Shown here piece after piece: positions 53,281 through 62,836 of a stretch of DNA of 64,000 nt. The DNA comes from Burkholderia pyrrocinia (GTDB lineage Bacteria > Pseudomonadota > Gammaproteobacteria > Burkholderiales > Burkholderiaceae). A program made the position numbers and the translations under genes. The DNA lies in contig NZ_CP094460.1 of NCBI RefSeq assembly GCF_022809715.1, positions 1,674,001 to 1,738,000 of the forward strand, given 5' to 3'. A model generated the notes under the pieces. That model saw only the letters and a program-made list of their open reading frames with translations, was not told where the DNA came from and ran no database searches. Every line of letters begins with the position of its first letter. Position 1 is the first letter of the stretch.

Positions 53281-54613
53281 GCAAACTCTCCCGCGCATGC
53301 TGCAGCAACGGCGACAGCACATACTCGATCACCCGCCGCGTACCGGTTCTGATCTCGGCACTACCCGACATACCCGGCGACAGTGCGATCTCGCGACCGT
53401 CTACCACCAGCGCCGAACGATCAAGCAGGATCCTGACCGAGTAGACGAGTCCCTTCTTGTCGTCGTCTATCGCATCGCGCGAGACATGACTCACTTTCGC
53501 CGACAACGTGCCGTATTTCGTGTACTCGAATGCATCGATCTTCACGCTGGCGGCCTGCCCTTCCTCGACGAAGCCGATATCCCGGTTGTCGACGAATGCT
53601 TCCATTTCTACCGCCCCCTCTCGCGGCACGATCTGCATCAGCGGCTGTGCGGCCGGCACCGCTGTCCCAATGGTATGGACGGCAAGCTGCTGGACGGTTC
53701 CGTCGATCGGCGCGGTCAGGCGCAGCAGTTCCCCGTGTGCCTCCGCACGCCGCATGTCGCCCGACGACGCGTCCACGATACGCTGCGCATCGTTCAACGC
53801 ATCCTGGGTATTCCTTCGCGTCTCTGCCACGAGAGCCGCGCGTTGGTGACGAGCATCCGCAAGCTGTCCCGCCGTATCGATGCGCTGCTGCTCGGCCTCG
53901 ATCCACGCATGCTCCGCAACGTCACGGGTCTCCATCAACTTGGCGTAATCGTCCGCACGACGCGCCGCAAGCGGAGCGGCCTGACCGTACCTGTGTATTT
54001 CGCTGTCGAGACGGTCCCGTCGCGCGACGAAATCGCGCCATTGATCCAGCAGGTGCCGCTCGACCTCGCGCCGGCGCTCGGGCGACACGCCCTCCACACC
54101 CGCCAGTCGAGGCTGTCGCCCCGTGTCGATCGCGTCGATCAACGCCCGCGCACGCTCGGCTTGCAGTACCGCATTCAGCCGGTCGCCGTCCGCCCGTTGA
54201 CGTTCGGCGTCGATTACGCGCGTATCGAGATCGATCAGTGCGTCGCCAGCCTTCACGACCTGTCCGTCGCGCACGTGCAGTGCTCGCACGCTGGCAACCT
54301 CGACCGCCGCCAGCGTCTTGGTCCGGGAGGATGGAATGATCTTGCCGCCGCCGTCGACAACAATGTCGATTTTCCCGAAATACGACCAGACGATCGCCGT
54401 CGTTACGAGCAGGATGAGAATGCGCGCGACCCACCGGCCTGCCGGCGAGACAGGTGTCGCCTGGACAGACAGCGCCGCCGGCAGAAACTCGGCCTCGTTC
54501 GCATTGAATGTCGGCAGCGTCATCCGATGGCGCTGGTTCCAGCAGTGGCGCCAGACATCGCGGTAACGCCCGACCAGTTCACGCCAGGCCCCTGCCTGCT
54601 GTCGCATGCTCAT
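53270..54613 (-). CDS. HlyD-family membrane fusion protein (type I secretion)
   Basis: Periplasmic adaptor of 447 residues. One membrane helix (WVARILILLVTTAIVWSYFG, about residues 60-80) leads into the DIVVDGGGKIIPSSRTKTL motif at the base of the lipoyl domain. A long coiled coil follows (residues about 130-290), then TAPIDGTVQQLAVHTIG and the beta-barrel part with PLMQIVPREG and MSGSAEIRTG, the RTX-type ending of HlyD proteins. The start overlaps the exporter stop by four bases (ATGA); the stop overlaps the TolC start. It connects the exporter to the outer-membrane channel. Confidence 0.93.
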   Translation of the reverse strand: MSMRQQAGAWRELVGRYRDVWRHCWNQRHRMTLPTFNANEAEFLPAALSVQATPVSPAGRWVARILILLVTTAIVWSYFGKIDIVVDGGGKIIPSSRTKTLAAVEVASVRALHVRDGQVVKAGDALIDLDTRVIDAERQRADGDRLNAVLQAERARALIDAIDTGRQPRLAGVEGVSPERRREVERHLLDQWRDFVARRDRLDSEIHRYGQAAPLAARRADDYAKLMETRDVAEHAWIEAEQQRIDTAGQLADARHQRAALVAETRRNTQDALNDAQRIVDASSGDMRRAEAHGELLRLTAPIDGTVQQLAVHTIGTAVPAAQPLMQIVPREGAVEMEAFVDNRDIGFVEEGQAASVKIDAFEYTKYGTLSAKVSHVSRDAIDDDKKGLVYSVRILLDRSALVVDGREIALSPGMSGSAEIRTGTRRVIEYVLSPLLQHARESLRER

Positions 54614-56796
54614 ATCCGTGCCTTTGCTACGTCGCGACCGCCCTGTTGCAGCGAATACAGGTGTGCGTAGATTCCATTCTGCGTGCGCAGCAGTGTGTCG
54701 TGCGTGCCGCTTTCCACGATTTGCCCGCGATCCATCACGAGAATCCGGTCGGCATCGCGCACCGCCGAGAGCCGATGCGCAATGATCAGCACCGTACGCC
54801 GCGCGCAGATGTCCCGCATGTTGGCCTGTATGACGGCTTCTGATTCGTAGTCGAGCGCGCTGGTCGCCTCGTCGAATATCAGGATGCGTGGATCGGTCAT
54901 CAATGCGCGAGCAATGGCGATGCGCTGCCGCTGGCCGCCCGAGAGCCCCGTGCCATGCTCGCCGACGAGCGTGTCGTAACCCTCCGGAAGCTCGCAGATG
55001 AACTCGTGTGCGCCGGCCAGCCTCGCTGCATCGATCACTGCGTCGATCGACGCAGTGGGTCGAGCCAGCGCGATGTTGTCCCGCACCGAACGATTGAACA
55101 GCGTGTTTTCCTGCAGAACAACGCCAATCTGCTGGCGCAGACTCGCCGTATCGATCACTGCAATATCGTGCCCGTCGACCAGCACTCGCCCGCGATCCGG
55201 CACGTAGAGCCGCTGCGCGAGCTTGGTCAGCGTGCTTTTGCCCGACCCGGAGCGGCCAACGATTCCGATGACCTCGCCCGCCGCGATCCTGACGGAGATC
55301 TGCCGGATGACATCGCTCGCATCCGGCCGGTAGCGAAACGATACCTGGTCGAATTCGATCGCGCCCTCGAGACGGGGTACTCGCGTCTTTTTGGCTGCGG
55401 TTTCGGGCGCCGTGTTGAGGATATCCCCGAGGCGCCCCATCGAAATCCCTACCTGTTGAAAGTCGTTCCACAGCTGAGCGAGACGCAGTATCGGGCTGGA
55501 CACCTGCCCGGCCAGCATGTTGAACGCGACGAGCTCGCCGACGGTCAACTTGCCGTCGATCACCAGCGTGGCGCCCAGCCACATGATCGCCGCGGTCACC
55601 AGCTTACTGATCAACGTCACGCCGCCGCTTGCAATCGTGGCAACGTTGGTCGCCGACAAGCCCGAACTCACATAAGCGGCCAGTTGACGGTCCCATCGAT
55701 CCGTCCAGCGCGGTTCGAGCGCCATCGCCTTGACCGTATCGATCCCGCTGATGGTTTCAACGAGGAACGACTGATTCTCGGCGCCCTTATTGAATTTTTC
55801 GTTCAGACGCCGCCGAATGATCGGCGTAAACACGACCGACAACAGCACGTAGAGTGGAATCGAAACAACGACGATCAACGTAAGCCACGCGCTGTACCAG
55901 AGCATCACCCCGAGGAAAACGAACGAAAACGCGAGGTCCATCACCAGCGTCACGGCATTGCCGGTGAGGAACGCGCGAATGTTCTCCAGCTCGCGAATAC
56001 GGGCGACAGAATCGCCGACACGGCGCGCCTGAAACCACGCCAGCGGCAATGCCAACAGATGACGGAAGAGCCGTGCGCCGAGCTCGACGTCGATCTTGCT
56101 GCTCGTATGCGCAAAAACCCAGGTTCGTATCCCCGAAAGCGCCGCTTCGAACAGCGTCGCGCAAATCAGCCCCACGGCGATCACGTTCAACGTCTTCATC
56201 GCGTGATTGACCAGCACCTTGTCCATCACCACCTGGAAGAAGAGCGGCGTGGCGAGCGCAATCAACTGCAACACCAGAGAGATCGCGAGAACTTCTCCCA
56301 GCAGCTTCCGGTACGTGACGATTGCCGGAATGAACCAGCTGAAATCGAAGCGCGCCAGGGTACCCGCAATGCTGCTCTTGCTCGTGAAATAGATGAGCTC
56401 GCCGGTCCAGATATCCAGAAGACGCTCGCGGGTCAGGACGGCAGGTGCCTCACCCGGAAACTGGACAAGCATTCGAGGCGCACGTGTTCCATCCGCGGCC
56501 TGGTACTGCGCGACCACGAAATAGCCACCTTCGCCTTTCGCCCGCGCGACCGCGGGCAAAGGCGCCCGATCCAGTCGTTCGATGTTCTGTTGAACGGCCC
56601 TGGCCGTCATGCCGAGGGAACGCGTGGCTCGCAGGATTGTTTGAGTATCGAAACGGCCGAAGCCGAATTCATGTCGCAACGCGGCTTCGTCGGCTGCGAT
56701 GCCGTGCAGGCTGGCCATCGTCAGAACGACGGCGAGACCGGAGTCGACATCCTGCGTCGGAGACGACGCCGGAGGCCGGAGAATGGAACTGTCCAT
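54610..56796 (-). CDS. type I secretion ABC transporter with inactive C39-like domain
   Basis: ATP-driven exporter of 728 residues for the RTX protein. The N-terminal 140 residues form a C39-like domain, but the segment DSGLAVVLTMASLHGI (18-33) has no cysteine where bacteriocin-processing exporters have one, so it cannot cleave, as in HlyB. The six membrane helices lie between about 155 and 425. The ATPase domain has Walker A GRSGSGKS (514-521), signature LSGGQ (619-623), Walker B ILIFDE (638-643) and AHRLS as H-loop. It starts 102 bp after the RTX gene and overlaps the fusion-protein gene by four bases. Confidence 0.94.
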   Translation of the reverse strand: MDSSILRPPASSPTQDVDSGLAVVLTMASLHGIAADEAALRHEFGFGRFDTQTILRATRSLGMTARAVQQNIERLDRAPLPAVARAKGEGGYFVVAQYQAADGTRAPRMLVQFPGEAPAVLTRERLLDIWTGELIYFTSKSSIAGTLARFDFSWFIPAIVTYRKLLGEVLAISLVLQLIALATPLFFQVVMDKVLVNHAMKTLNVIAVGLICATLFEAALSGIRTWVFAHTSSKIDVELGARLFRHLLALPLAWFQARRVGDSVARIRELENIRAFLTGNAVTLVMDLAFSFVFLGVMLWYSAWLTLIVVVSIPLYVLLSVVFTPIIRRRLNEKFNKGAENQSFLVETISGIDTVKAMALEPRWTDRWDRQLAAYVSSGLSATNVATIASGGVTLISKLVTAAIMWLGATLVIDGKLTVGELVAFNMLAGQVSSPILRLAQLWNDFQQVGISMGRLGDILNTAPETAAKKTRVPRLEGAIEFDQVSFRYRPDASDVIRQISVRIAAGEVIGIVGRSGSGKSTLTKLAQRLYVPDRGRVLVDGHDIAVIDTASLRQQIGVVLQENTLFNRSVRDNIALARPTASIDAVIDAARLAGAHEFICELPEGYDTLVGEHGTGLSGGQRQRIAIARALMTDPRILIFDEATSALDYESEAVIQANMRDICARRTVLIIAHRLSAVRDADRILVMDRGQIVESGTHDTLLRTQNGIYAHLYSLQQGGRDVAKARI

Positions 56797-56898
56797 GAAG
56801 GGAACACGAGGCGAGGAAGAAAATGCGATACGGCCGGCAGCAGGCCGTCCGGTCGCACGTAATGTGCAACCGGACGGATCGACCTTCGGGAACCGGAA

Positions 56899-59800
56899 TT
56901 AACGCCAGCTCGTCGCCAGCGTCGGCGCAAGCGCGGCCTGATGCTCAGGGGACAGCGTGACCGACCCCGCGGCCGGCGGCGACCATACCGCCATGGCCTG
57001 TACCAGCTTCTCGACATCGGCGTTGACGAGTGTCCGACCGTCGTCTACCCGGATCTGCTCGATCTGATACCGTGAACCCAGGTACCAGTCCCGAACCGTC
57101 GCGGTATCGCTGGTGCCAAGGATACTGATCTCCAGGTCGTTGCCGACGTGACGGAACCACAATTGATCCGCAGATACGCCTGCGCCGATGCTGATCACAT
57201 CGCTGTTGCAGAGCGTTTCGTCGTCGTCCCGGATCGTGTCGCGGCCGGACCCGCGACCGAATCGATAGGTATCGTTGCCCAGGCCACCGACCAGAATGTC
57301 ATTGCCGGCACCGCCATCCAGCACGTTGTTGCCCCGGTTGCCGATGATCGTGTTGTCGAGTGCGTTACCCGTGCCGTCGATGTCCTCGTTCCACAGTTTC
57401 AGCGCCTCGGCCGTGTAGATCGCGTAGGCATTCGGTACGTTGGCGGCCGCCCGGAACTCCTGAAGGCTGATGTAGCGCGTCATGTCGCTGACGCGCCGGC
57501 GGCCCGAGTCGGCAATATAGAAGCCTTTGAGCTCGCCATCAGCGTCTCCATAAACCGCGCCCGTCACGGTTACGACGTGATTCGCGCCGCCGCCATCGAG
57601 ATAAGCATTGTCTTCCCAAAGCCGACCCGAGTTCAGCGCCAGTATCACGCCACGACCACTGCGGATGAGATTCGCAACCGCATGCTCGTCGTATCCGGCA
57701 AGCAGGTTGTTTGCAATACCGTAACTCTTGAGCAGTGCCTGTTGCTGAACGTAATTCGATCCGCCTCGCTGGTAATCCGTTGCAGCCGGAGTGGTGACGG
57801 CCCATTGGTTGTCGATTGCGCGCCGAACGACGTCTCCCTCGGTAGTCGGCGTACCGGTCTGCGTAAGCAAATTCGCGATCGACGTCAGCGCACACGTTCC
57901 CTGGAACCTCGGCACCGCATCGCCTTGCATGTAATCCAGTTCGTTGGCTTTCGGGTACCCGTAGACGTGAACGGCCACGCCATCGACGAGCCCTTGTTCC
58001 GGCTTGCCGAAATCCAGCAGGTTCAGGTTCTCGACGTGTTCGCCCAACGTATAGCTGATCTTGCTCTGCACCGTATCGATGCCCTCGCCGGCGAATTCGA
58101 CGACGCGGTCGCCAACATTGTCGACGTAGTAGGTATCGTTGCCCTTTCCGCCGATCATCGTGTCGGCACCGGTAACGCCATCGAGGATGTTGTCTGCGCT
58201 GTTGCCGACGATTCGGTTATCGAGCGCATTGCCCGTGCCATTGATGTTGAATCCGTCGACGAGTCTCAACTCTTCAAGGTTGGCGTTGAGAATGTAGTTT
58301 GCGCTGCTGATTACCGTGTCGTAACCCTCGTTTGCGTATTCGAGAATCACGTCATTGACGCTGTTCACGATATAAGTATCGTTGCCCTCGCCGCCTTCCA
58401 TGTGATCCGCGCCGGCCCCACCGTCGAGATAGTCGTCGCCCAGACCGCCAAGGAGCGTGTCGTTGCCTTCTCCACCGTAGAGATAGTCATTGTCGGTCTC
58501 GCCGGGGCCTAGCGTCCGCTTCGCCTCGTTGTCACCGGTGAAGCCCACCAGCAAATCGTCGCCTGCGCCACCGTACAGGATGTCGTTCCCGACTTGACCG
58601 AACAGACGATCGTTGCCGTCTCCGCCGTACAGCCGGTCGTGGCCGTCTCCGCCTTGAATTTCGTCGTTGCCCGCTTCCCCATAAAGCAGATCGTTGCCGA
58701 GGCCACCGAGAATCAGGTCGTTGCCGGCTCCGCCGTAGATCGTGTCGTCGTCGGTTTCCCACGCGGCGAGAGACTGCTTCGCGTCATTGGTGGCAGTGAA
58801 GCCGACGAGAATATCGTCCCCATCACCGCCCCAGATCGTATCGTTGCCCGCGCCGCCGAAGATCTTGTCGTTGCCGGTTTCCCCCGACAGCGCGTCGTTG
58901 CCGTTGCCGCCGTTCAGCTCGTCGTTTCCGGTGCCGCCGAAGAGCCTATCGTCGCCTTCGCCACCATCGAGGAAATCGTCGTCGTTGCCGCCGTCGAGGT
59001 AGTCGTTGCCGAGGCCGCCGTACAGTGCGTCGTTTCCGTTGCCGCCATACAGCGTGTCATTGTCGGTTTCGCCGTCGGCGAGCCACTGCTTCGCGTCGTT
59101 GCTGGCGGTGAATCCGACCAGGACGTCGTCACCATCGCCGCCCCAGATCACGTCGTCGCCGGCTTCGCCGAATATCCGGTCATGGCCGGTTTCGCCGAGA
59201 AGCCGATCGTTGCCTTCGTTACCGTGCAATTCGTCATCGCCCGCACTGCCGTACACCGTGTCATTTCCTTGACCACCGCAGACGAGGTCCGCGCCATCAC
59301 CGCCGTCCATGTAGTCGTTGCCGAGGCCTCCCCACATCTGGTCGTTGCCGGCACCGCCGTACATGACGTCGTCGTCCGTTTCGCCCGGTGCAAGTGTCTG
59401 CTTGGCTTCGTTCAATGCGGTGAAGCCCATCATGATGTCGTCACCATCGCCGCCGTTCATGATGTCGTTACCGGCCTGGCCGAACAGGGAATCGTTGCCG
59501 GAGCCCCCGTCGAGCACGTCGCTCCCTGCACCACCCTGAAGCTCGTCGTTGCCTTCTTCGCCGTACAACCGGTCGTCGCCGTCATAGCCGAACAGCTTAT
59601 CGTTGCCCGCCCCGCCCCAAAGATTGTCGTTGCGCAAGCTGCCACCCATTACATCGTCGCCGCCGCCGGCGAGGAAGTTCTCGAGCAGGTCGCTGTTGAT
59701 CCAGTGACCGTATGCGGCGTAGTAGTTCGCGTCGAATACGTCGTTGCCATCGGTTCCGACGAGATAGGTTCGATTGCCGTTGTTGACCTTTATCCGACTC

Positions 59801-61500
59801 GCAACGAAGTGGATGAACTGACTGGAATTGATCCAGTACGTGTTGTCGGTGTCGCGCAATGCCCGATAGTTTGAAAACGGAACGGCGGGGGCAAGAAAAA
59901 TTTTCCCGGGCTGGCCCGCAACGTCGCTGCCCTTCGACGGCGCAGCGACAGGGCCCGCCGCATACCAATCGTTGCCGCGGGTCAGGATGTCGTAGTCGAT
60001 AGCGCGGATCTCGGAAATCCCTGCCTGCCCGAGCGTTCGAAATTCGCCCGCGTCGCCGATGCCATCTTCATTGGTATCGACCCAGACTTGCAGCCCGTTC
60101 AATTCCGCACCTGAAAGCTTACCGTCGCGATTGGCGTCGAGCGATCGAAGCGCGGCCGCGCTCAGGCCGCGCCGCTGAGCATCGAGCAGCACCGGGGTCT
60201 TGTTTGCAATCGATACAGCCGCATCCAGTGCGACGCTTTTCGCTTCGTAGAATGCGCCGATCGGGTTTTGCCAGCCTGGCGGCATCGTGAACCCATAGTC
60301 GTTTTTTCCGCCATAGGTCAGCGTCCGGGAAATAATCTGGCTCAGGTCCAGATAACTCGTGCCGCTCAGCAGGCCGGTGGCACGATAGCGTGACAACAGG
60401 CTGTCGGCAATGAATGCATCGCGCACGTTCGACAGGTCGTAGCGACGGCCGTTGCTCACAACGATGTTGCGGTCGGCGATTCCATCGCCGTTCGTGTCTT
60501 CGCGGACTACGCTTGCGCCATCGCTGACACGGGTCTCGGTTTTGATGCTGTCGAAGACGCCGTCGCCGTTGGTGTCGGTTTTGGTGGTAGTGACTCGACC
60601 ATCATCGGCATAGTGAGTCTCTTGAAGCCTGGCACCATTCGTCGCGTATCTTACATATTCCGTCATCTGGCCGTTCGGCCCGTACAACGTTGCAGTACCC
60701 AGTGCCCCACTGACGTACTGGTTGATCTGTTTCACACCGGTAGAAAATGTCAGCGTCGTGGTTTTGATAAAACCCGTCGCCAGGTCCAGCGAATAACTCA
60801 CGCCCGCGACAGGTGCTTGAGACAAACGTTTGCCCATCGCTCCGTAAGCCACTCCGTTTTGCTCATAGTACGTGGTATCCGGATCCGCTCCAGGGCGTGC
60901 TCGAGCCAGATAGTTTCCCGCCACCTCGATCATGACCTTCTCCAGCACGTCGGCAGGCATTTTCCCGATGTTTGCGTCGTAGACTTTGGTCAGCGCGCTG
61001 TTGAGGTCAAATCCAGGGGCTGTGTCGTGGTCCGGGCGATCGCCCAGTACGGGAATCAACACACTTCCGTTTTTCGCGATCTCCCGGGATACCAACCAGT
61101 TGTTATAGGCAGCCGCGGCCTCTTTTGTCACTCCCACCATCGCTGACAAATGATAGTCATCCCGCATCTCAGTTGCATGGTGCCGCTCCCGAGCTTGATC
61201 GCGTGCATCGTTGATATAGTGACCAATCTCGTGACTCAAAATGCCGACCAAAACACGTGGATCGAGTCCATCGAACGCCACCTCACCATAACTCCCAAAC
61301 ACAATCGCTGGCCGCCGATGATCCCAGAATATTCCCCGCTCACCTGCGTCAACCTTAATTGGCGCCAACTCTTTACTCACAACACCTTCGTTGTATTTAA
61401 TTATTTGATCCACGAGAAGCGGACTCTTATTGATCAGATCAATAGTTTCTTGCCCCAACTTCACATCTCGAAACAATTCTTCACGACCAGTTATCTTCAT
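56899..61500 (-). CDS. RTX protein with HEIGH metallopeptidase-like and C39-like cysteine-peptidase domains
   Basis: Secreted calcium-binding protein of 1533 residues from ATG 61500 (MKITGREELF); GAGG lies just upstream. A possible zinc site HEIGH is at 90-94 with Glu111 downstream. EF-hand-like Asp-rich loops lie at about 309-343 and 455-487. The RTX array (608-1041) has some 45 GGxGxDxx nonapeptides, interrupted by four copies of a 20-residue insert beginning GFT at 692, 796, 900 and 986. A second set of longer repeats (NDTYIVNSVNDV) follows. At 1200-1333 lies a C39-like papain fold with a possible triad Cys1203 (QGTCALTS), His1308 (ANHVVTV) and Asp1331 (YIADSG). The C-terminus (1377-1533) resembles the haemolysin-related domain and should hold the secretion signal. 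The target is unknown; toxin, bacteriocin or protease are options. Confidence 0.85.
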   Translation of the reverse strand: MKITGREELFRDVKLGQETIDLINKSPLLVDQIIKYNEGVVSKELAPIKVDAGERGIFWDHRRPAIVFGSYGEVAFDGLDPRVLVGILSHEIGHYINDARDQARERHHATEMRDDYHLSAMVGVTKEAAAAYNNWLVSREIAKNGSVLIPVLGDRPDHDTAPGFDLNSALTKVYDANIGKMPADVLEKVMIEVAGNYLARARPGADPDTTYYEQNGVAYGAMGKRLSQAPVAGVSYSLDLATGFIKTTTLTFSTGVKQINQYVSGALGTATLYGPNGQMTEYVRYATNGARLQETHYADDGRVTTTKTDTNGDGVFDSIKTETRVSDGASVVREDTNGDGIADRNIVVSNGRRYDLSNVRDAFIADSLLSRYRATGLLSGTSYLDLSQIISRTLTYGGKNDYGFTMPPGWQNPIGAFYEAKSVALDAAVSIANKTPVLLDAQRRGLSAAALRSLDANRDGKLSGAELNGLQVWVDTNEDGIGDAGEFRTLGQAGISEIRAIDYDILTRGNDWYAAGPVAAPSKGSDVAGQPGKIFLAPAVPFSNYRALRDTDNTYWINSSQFIHFVASRIKVNNGNRTYLVGTDGNDVFDANYYAAYGHWINSDLLENFLAGGGDDVMGGSLRNDNLWGGAGNDKLFGYDGDDRLYGEEGNDELQGGAGSDVLDGGSGNDSLFGQAGNDIMNGGDGDDIMMGFTALNEAKQTLAPGETDDDVMYGGAGNDQMWGGLGNDYMDGGDGADLVCGGQGNDTVYGSAGDDELHGNEGNDRLLGETGHDRIFGEAGDDVIWGGDGDDVLVGFTASNDAKQWLADGETDNDTLYGGNGNDALYGGLGNDYLDGGNDDDFLDGGEGDDRLFGGTGNDELNGGNGNDALSGETGNDKIFGGAGNDTIWGGDGDDILVGFTATNDAKQSLAAWETDDDTIYGGAGNDLILGGLGNDLLYGEAGNDEIQGGDGHDRLYGGDGNDRLFGQVGNDILYGGAGDDLLVGFTGDNEAKRTLGPGETDNDYLYGGEGNDTLLGGLGDDYLDGGAGADHMEGGEGNDTYIVNSVNDVILEYANEGYDTVISSANYILNANLEELRLVDGFNINGTGNALDNRIVGNSADNILDGVTGADTMIGGKGNDTYYVDNVGDRVVEFAGEGIDTVQSKISYTLGEHVENLNLLDFGKPEQGLVDGVAVHVYGYPKANELDYMQGDAVPRFQGTCALTSIANLLTQTGTPTTEGDVVRRAIDNQWAVTTPAATDYQRGGSNYVQQQALLKSYGIANNLLAGYDEHAVANLIRSGRGVILALNSGRLWEDNAYLDGGGANHVVTVTGAVYGDADGELKGFYIADSGRRRVSDMTRYISLQEFRAAANVPNAYAIYTAEALKLWNEDIDGTGNALDNTIIGNRGNNVLDGGAGNDILVGGLGNDTYRFGRGSGRDTIRDDDETLCNSDVISIGAGVSADQLWFRHVGNDLEISILGTSDTATVRDWYLGSRYQIEQIRVDDGRTLVNADVEKLVQAMAVWSPPAAGSVTLSPEHQAALAPTLATSWR

Positions 61501-61508
61501 TATCCGCC

Positions 61509-62060
61509 TCACTTTCTCTCGCGATTCATCGAAATATAAACACCACTAATACAACCACCACGGTCAATAGAAAAAACCACCCTGGCGTCTATATCCTTCC
61601 TTTCATACATGTACGCCCACCACGTCCGATGAGAAACCGGATATTTTTCAACATCACCGAATACTTCGAGCAGATCGTATGGCGTGATACATATCGCCCC
61701 AGCATCAATCGGGAGCGATAATCCTGCTCTATAAAACTCCCCCTTCACAGGCCAGAATATTCCATAATCAAAACCCCTTTTCTTCTCGTATTCTTTAGAG
61801 GATGCTATGCGTTTCACATCAACCCCATACCCCTCAATCGATCCATTCCTATCGCGAACTGGTTCCCTCAGGTCAACTTTGTAGTCAATCCTTAACCGCT
61901 TCGCAACAAATCCAACATTCTCAAGATCACCAGAATCCACAACGGCCTTGACATCGATCAAAAAATTCTTTGGAGATCTGACCGGGTAATCTTCCACGGA
62001 ATTAATTGCACAAGCAGAGACAAAAACAGAAAGCACGGATAAAACAAAAATCTTCCTCAC
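61509..62060 (-). CDS. small lipoprotein preceding the RTX gene, unknown family
   Basis: A 183-residue lipoprotein. The GTG at 62060 is chosen because GAGG lies eight bases before it; an upstream GTG at 62105 would add an acidic segment. The signal MRKIFVLSVLSVFVSACAINS has a lipobox (VSAC), so the mature protein should be lipidated at Cys17. No family is recognised. The gene is clearly AT-richer than those around it, and its stop is 8 bp before the RTX start, so both are on one message. By analogy with inhibitors encoded beside secreted proteases it might protect the producer; this is a guess. Confidence 0.75.
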   Translation of the reverse strand: MRKIFVLSVLSVFVSACAINSVEDYPVRSPKNFLIDVKAVVDSGDLENVGFVAKRLRIDYKVDLREPVRDRNGSIEGYGVDVKRIASSKEYEKKRGFDYGIFWPVKGEFYRAGLSLPIDAGAICITPYDLLEVFGDVEKYPVSHRTWWAYMYERKDIDARVVFSIDRGGCISGVYISMNRERK

Positions 62061-62514
62061 GACATCACCCTCACCCAACGTTGACCCTCGACGTCGATCA
62101 TCCACTTCCCACTATCGGCAATAGCACATTATCTTGGTTCGCGCTTATTTTTGTATGGATACCTAATCAAAATATAAACATACGATCGACTGACAGCCCC
62201 ACATCACGTCACCGAACCGCGAGATGCCATGTCGCGAAGATATAGAAAGAATTGAAAGAAAACAAGCAAACGCTTAATTTTCATACATATACGAAACAAC
62301 GAAAATAATTCCGTACTTGTCTGATCCCTATCTCACGGCTTCACATCGATTGATCCATTCACCAAATCTACTGTTCAAACCTGCAACCCAATCAATTCCA
62401 GCAAAAAACAAAAAAGCCGGCACTTTGGCCGGCTTTTCCGCTAACAACAAAATAATGACGTATTGTCAGTCACTATATACACTTAGCACACAATACACGT
62501 CAACAACGCTCCCT
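62061..62514. other. AT-rich region upstream of the RTX operon
   Basis: A 454-bp segment of low GC, unlike the neighbouring chromosome, probably holding the operon promoter on the minus strand (a TTGCTT / TCTATA pair 17 bp apart near 62240-62270 on the complement is possible but weak). It contains a strong terminator at 62412-62437. No credible gene is seen. Confidence 0.5.
62412..62437. terminator. strong bidirectional rho-independent terminator
   Basis: AAAAGCCGGC (62412-62421) pairs with GCCGGCTTTT (62428-62437) around a 6-bp loop; A and T runs flank the stem on both sides. It lies just downstream of the truncated dehydrogenase copy, where that gene's own terminator would be in a donor chromosome. 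Confidence 0.85.
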
Positions 62515-62836
62515 CATCACACGTCGAACTCCCCCCCCTGCGCCAGCGGCAGCTGCCGACTGTAGTTGATCGTATTCGTCGCGCAACGCATATACGCCTT
62601 CCACGCATCCGAACCCGACTCGCGCCCGCCGCCCGTTTCCTTCTCACCGCCGAACGCGCCGCCGATCTCCGCGCCGCTCGTGCCGATGTTCACGTTGACG
62701 ATCCCGCAGTCGCTGCCCGCCGCCGACATGAACTGCTCGGCCTCGCGCATGTCGTTCGTGAAGATCGCCGACGACAGGCCTTGCGGCACCGCGTTGTGCA
62801 CGTCGATCGCATCTTCGAAGTTGTCGTAGACCATCA
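62515..62836 (-). pseudogene. 3' fragment of aldehyde dehydrogenase gene (copy B')
   Basis: Encodes the last 106 residues of the same dehydrogenase found complete at the right edge, ending in TGA at 62517. About 97% identical to 63187-63508, with a few amino-acid changes near the end (GGEFDV against GVKFDV; Cys for Arg in YMRCATN). It has no start region and is joined directly to an mscS fragment at 62836/62837, so it is a recombination remnant. Confidence 0.92.

Noticed and set aside
54610..56796. ABC exporter as an active bacteriocin-processing peptidase
   Set aside because: The cysteine of the C39 domain is absent in the DSGLAVVLTM segment, so it can only bind, not cleave.
58000..59874. 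Valine/alanine-rich open frame on the plus strand opposite the RTX repeats
   Set aside because: It is the complement of the GGxGxDxx codons and has no independent start signal or domain.
51790..62836. RTX segment as a transposon or integrative element with its own integrase
   Set aside because: No transposase, integrase, terminal inverted repeats or tRNA attachment site is visible; the flanking duplications are pieces of coding genes.
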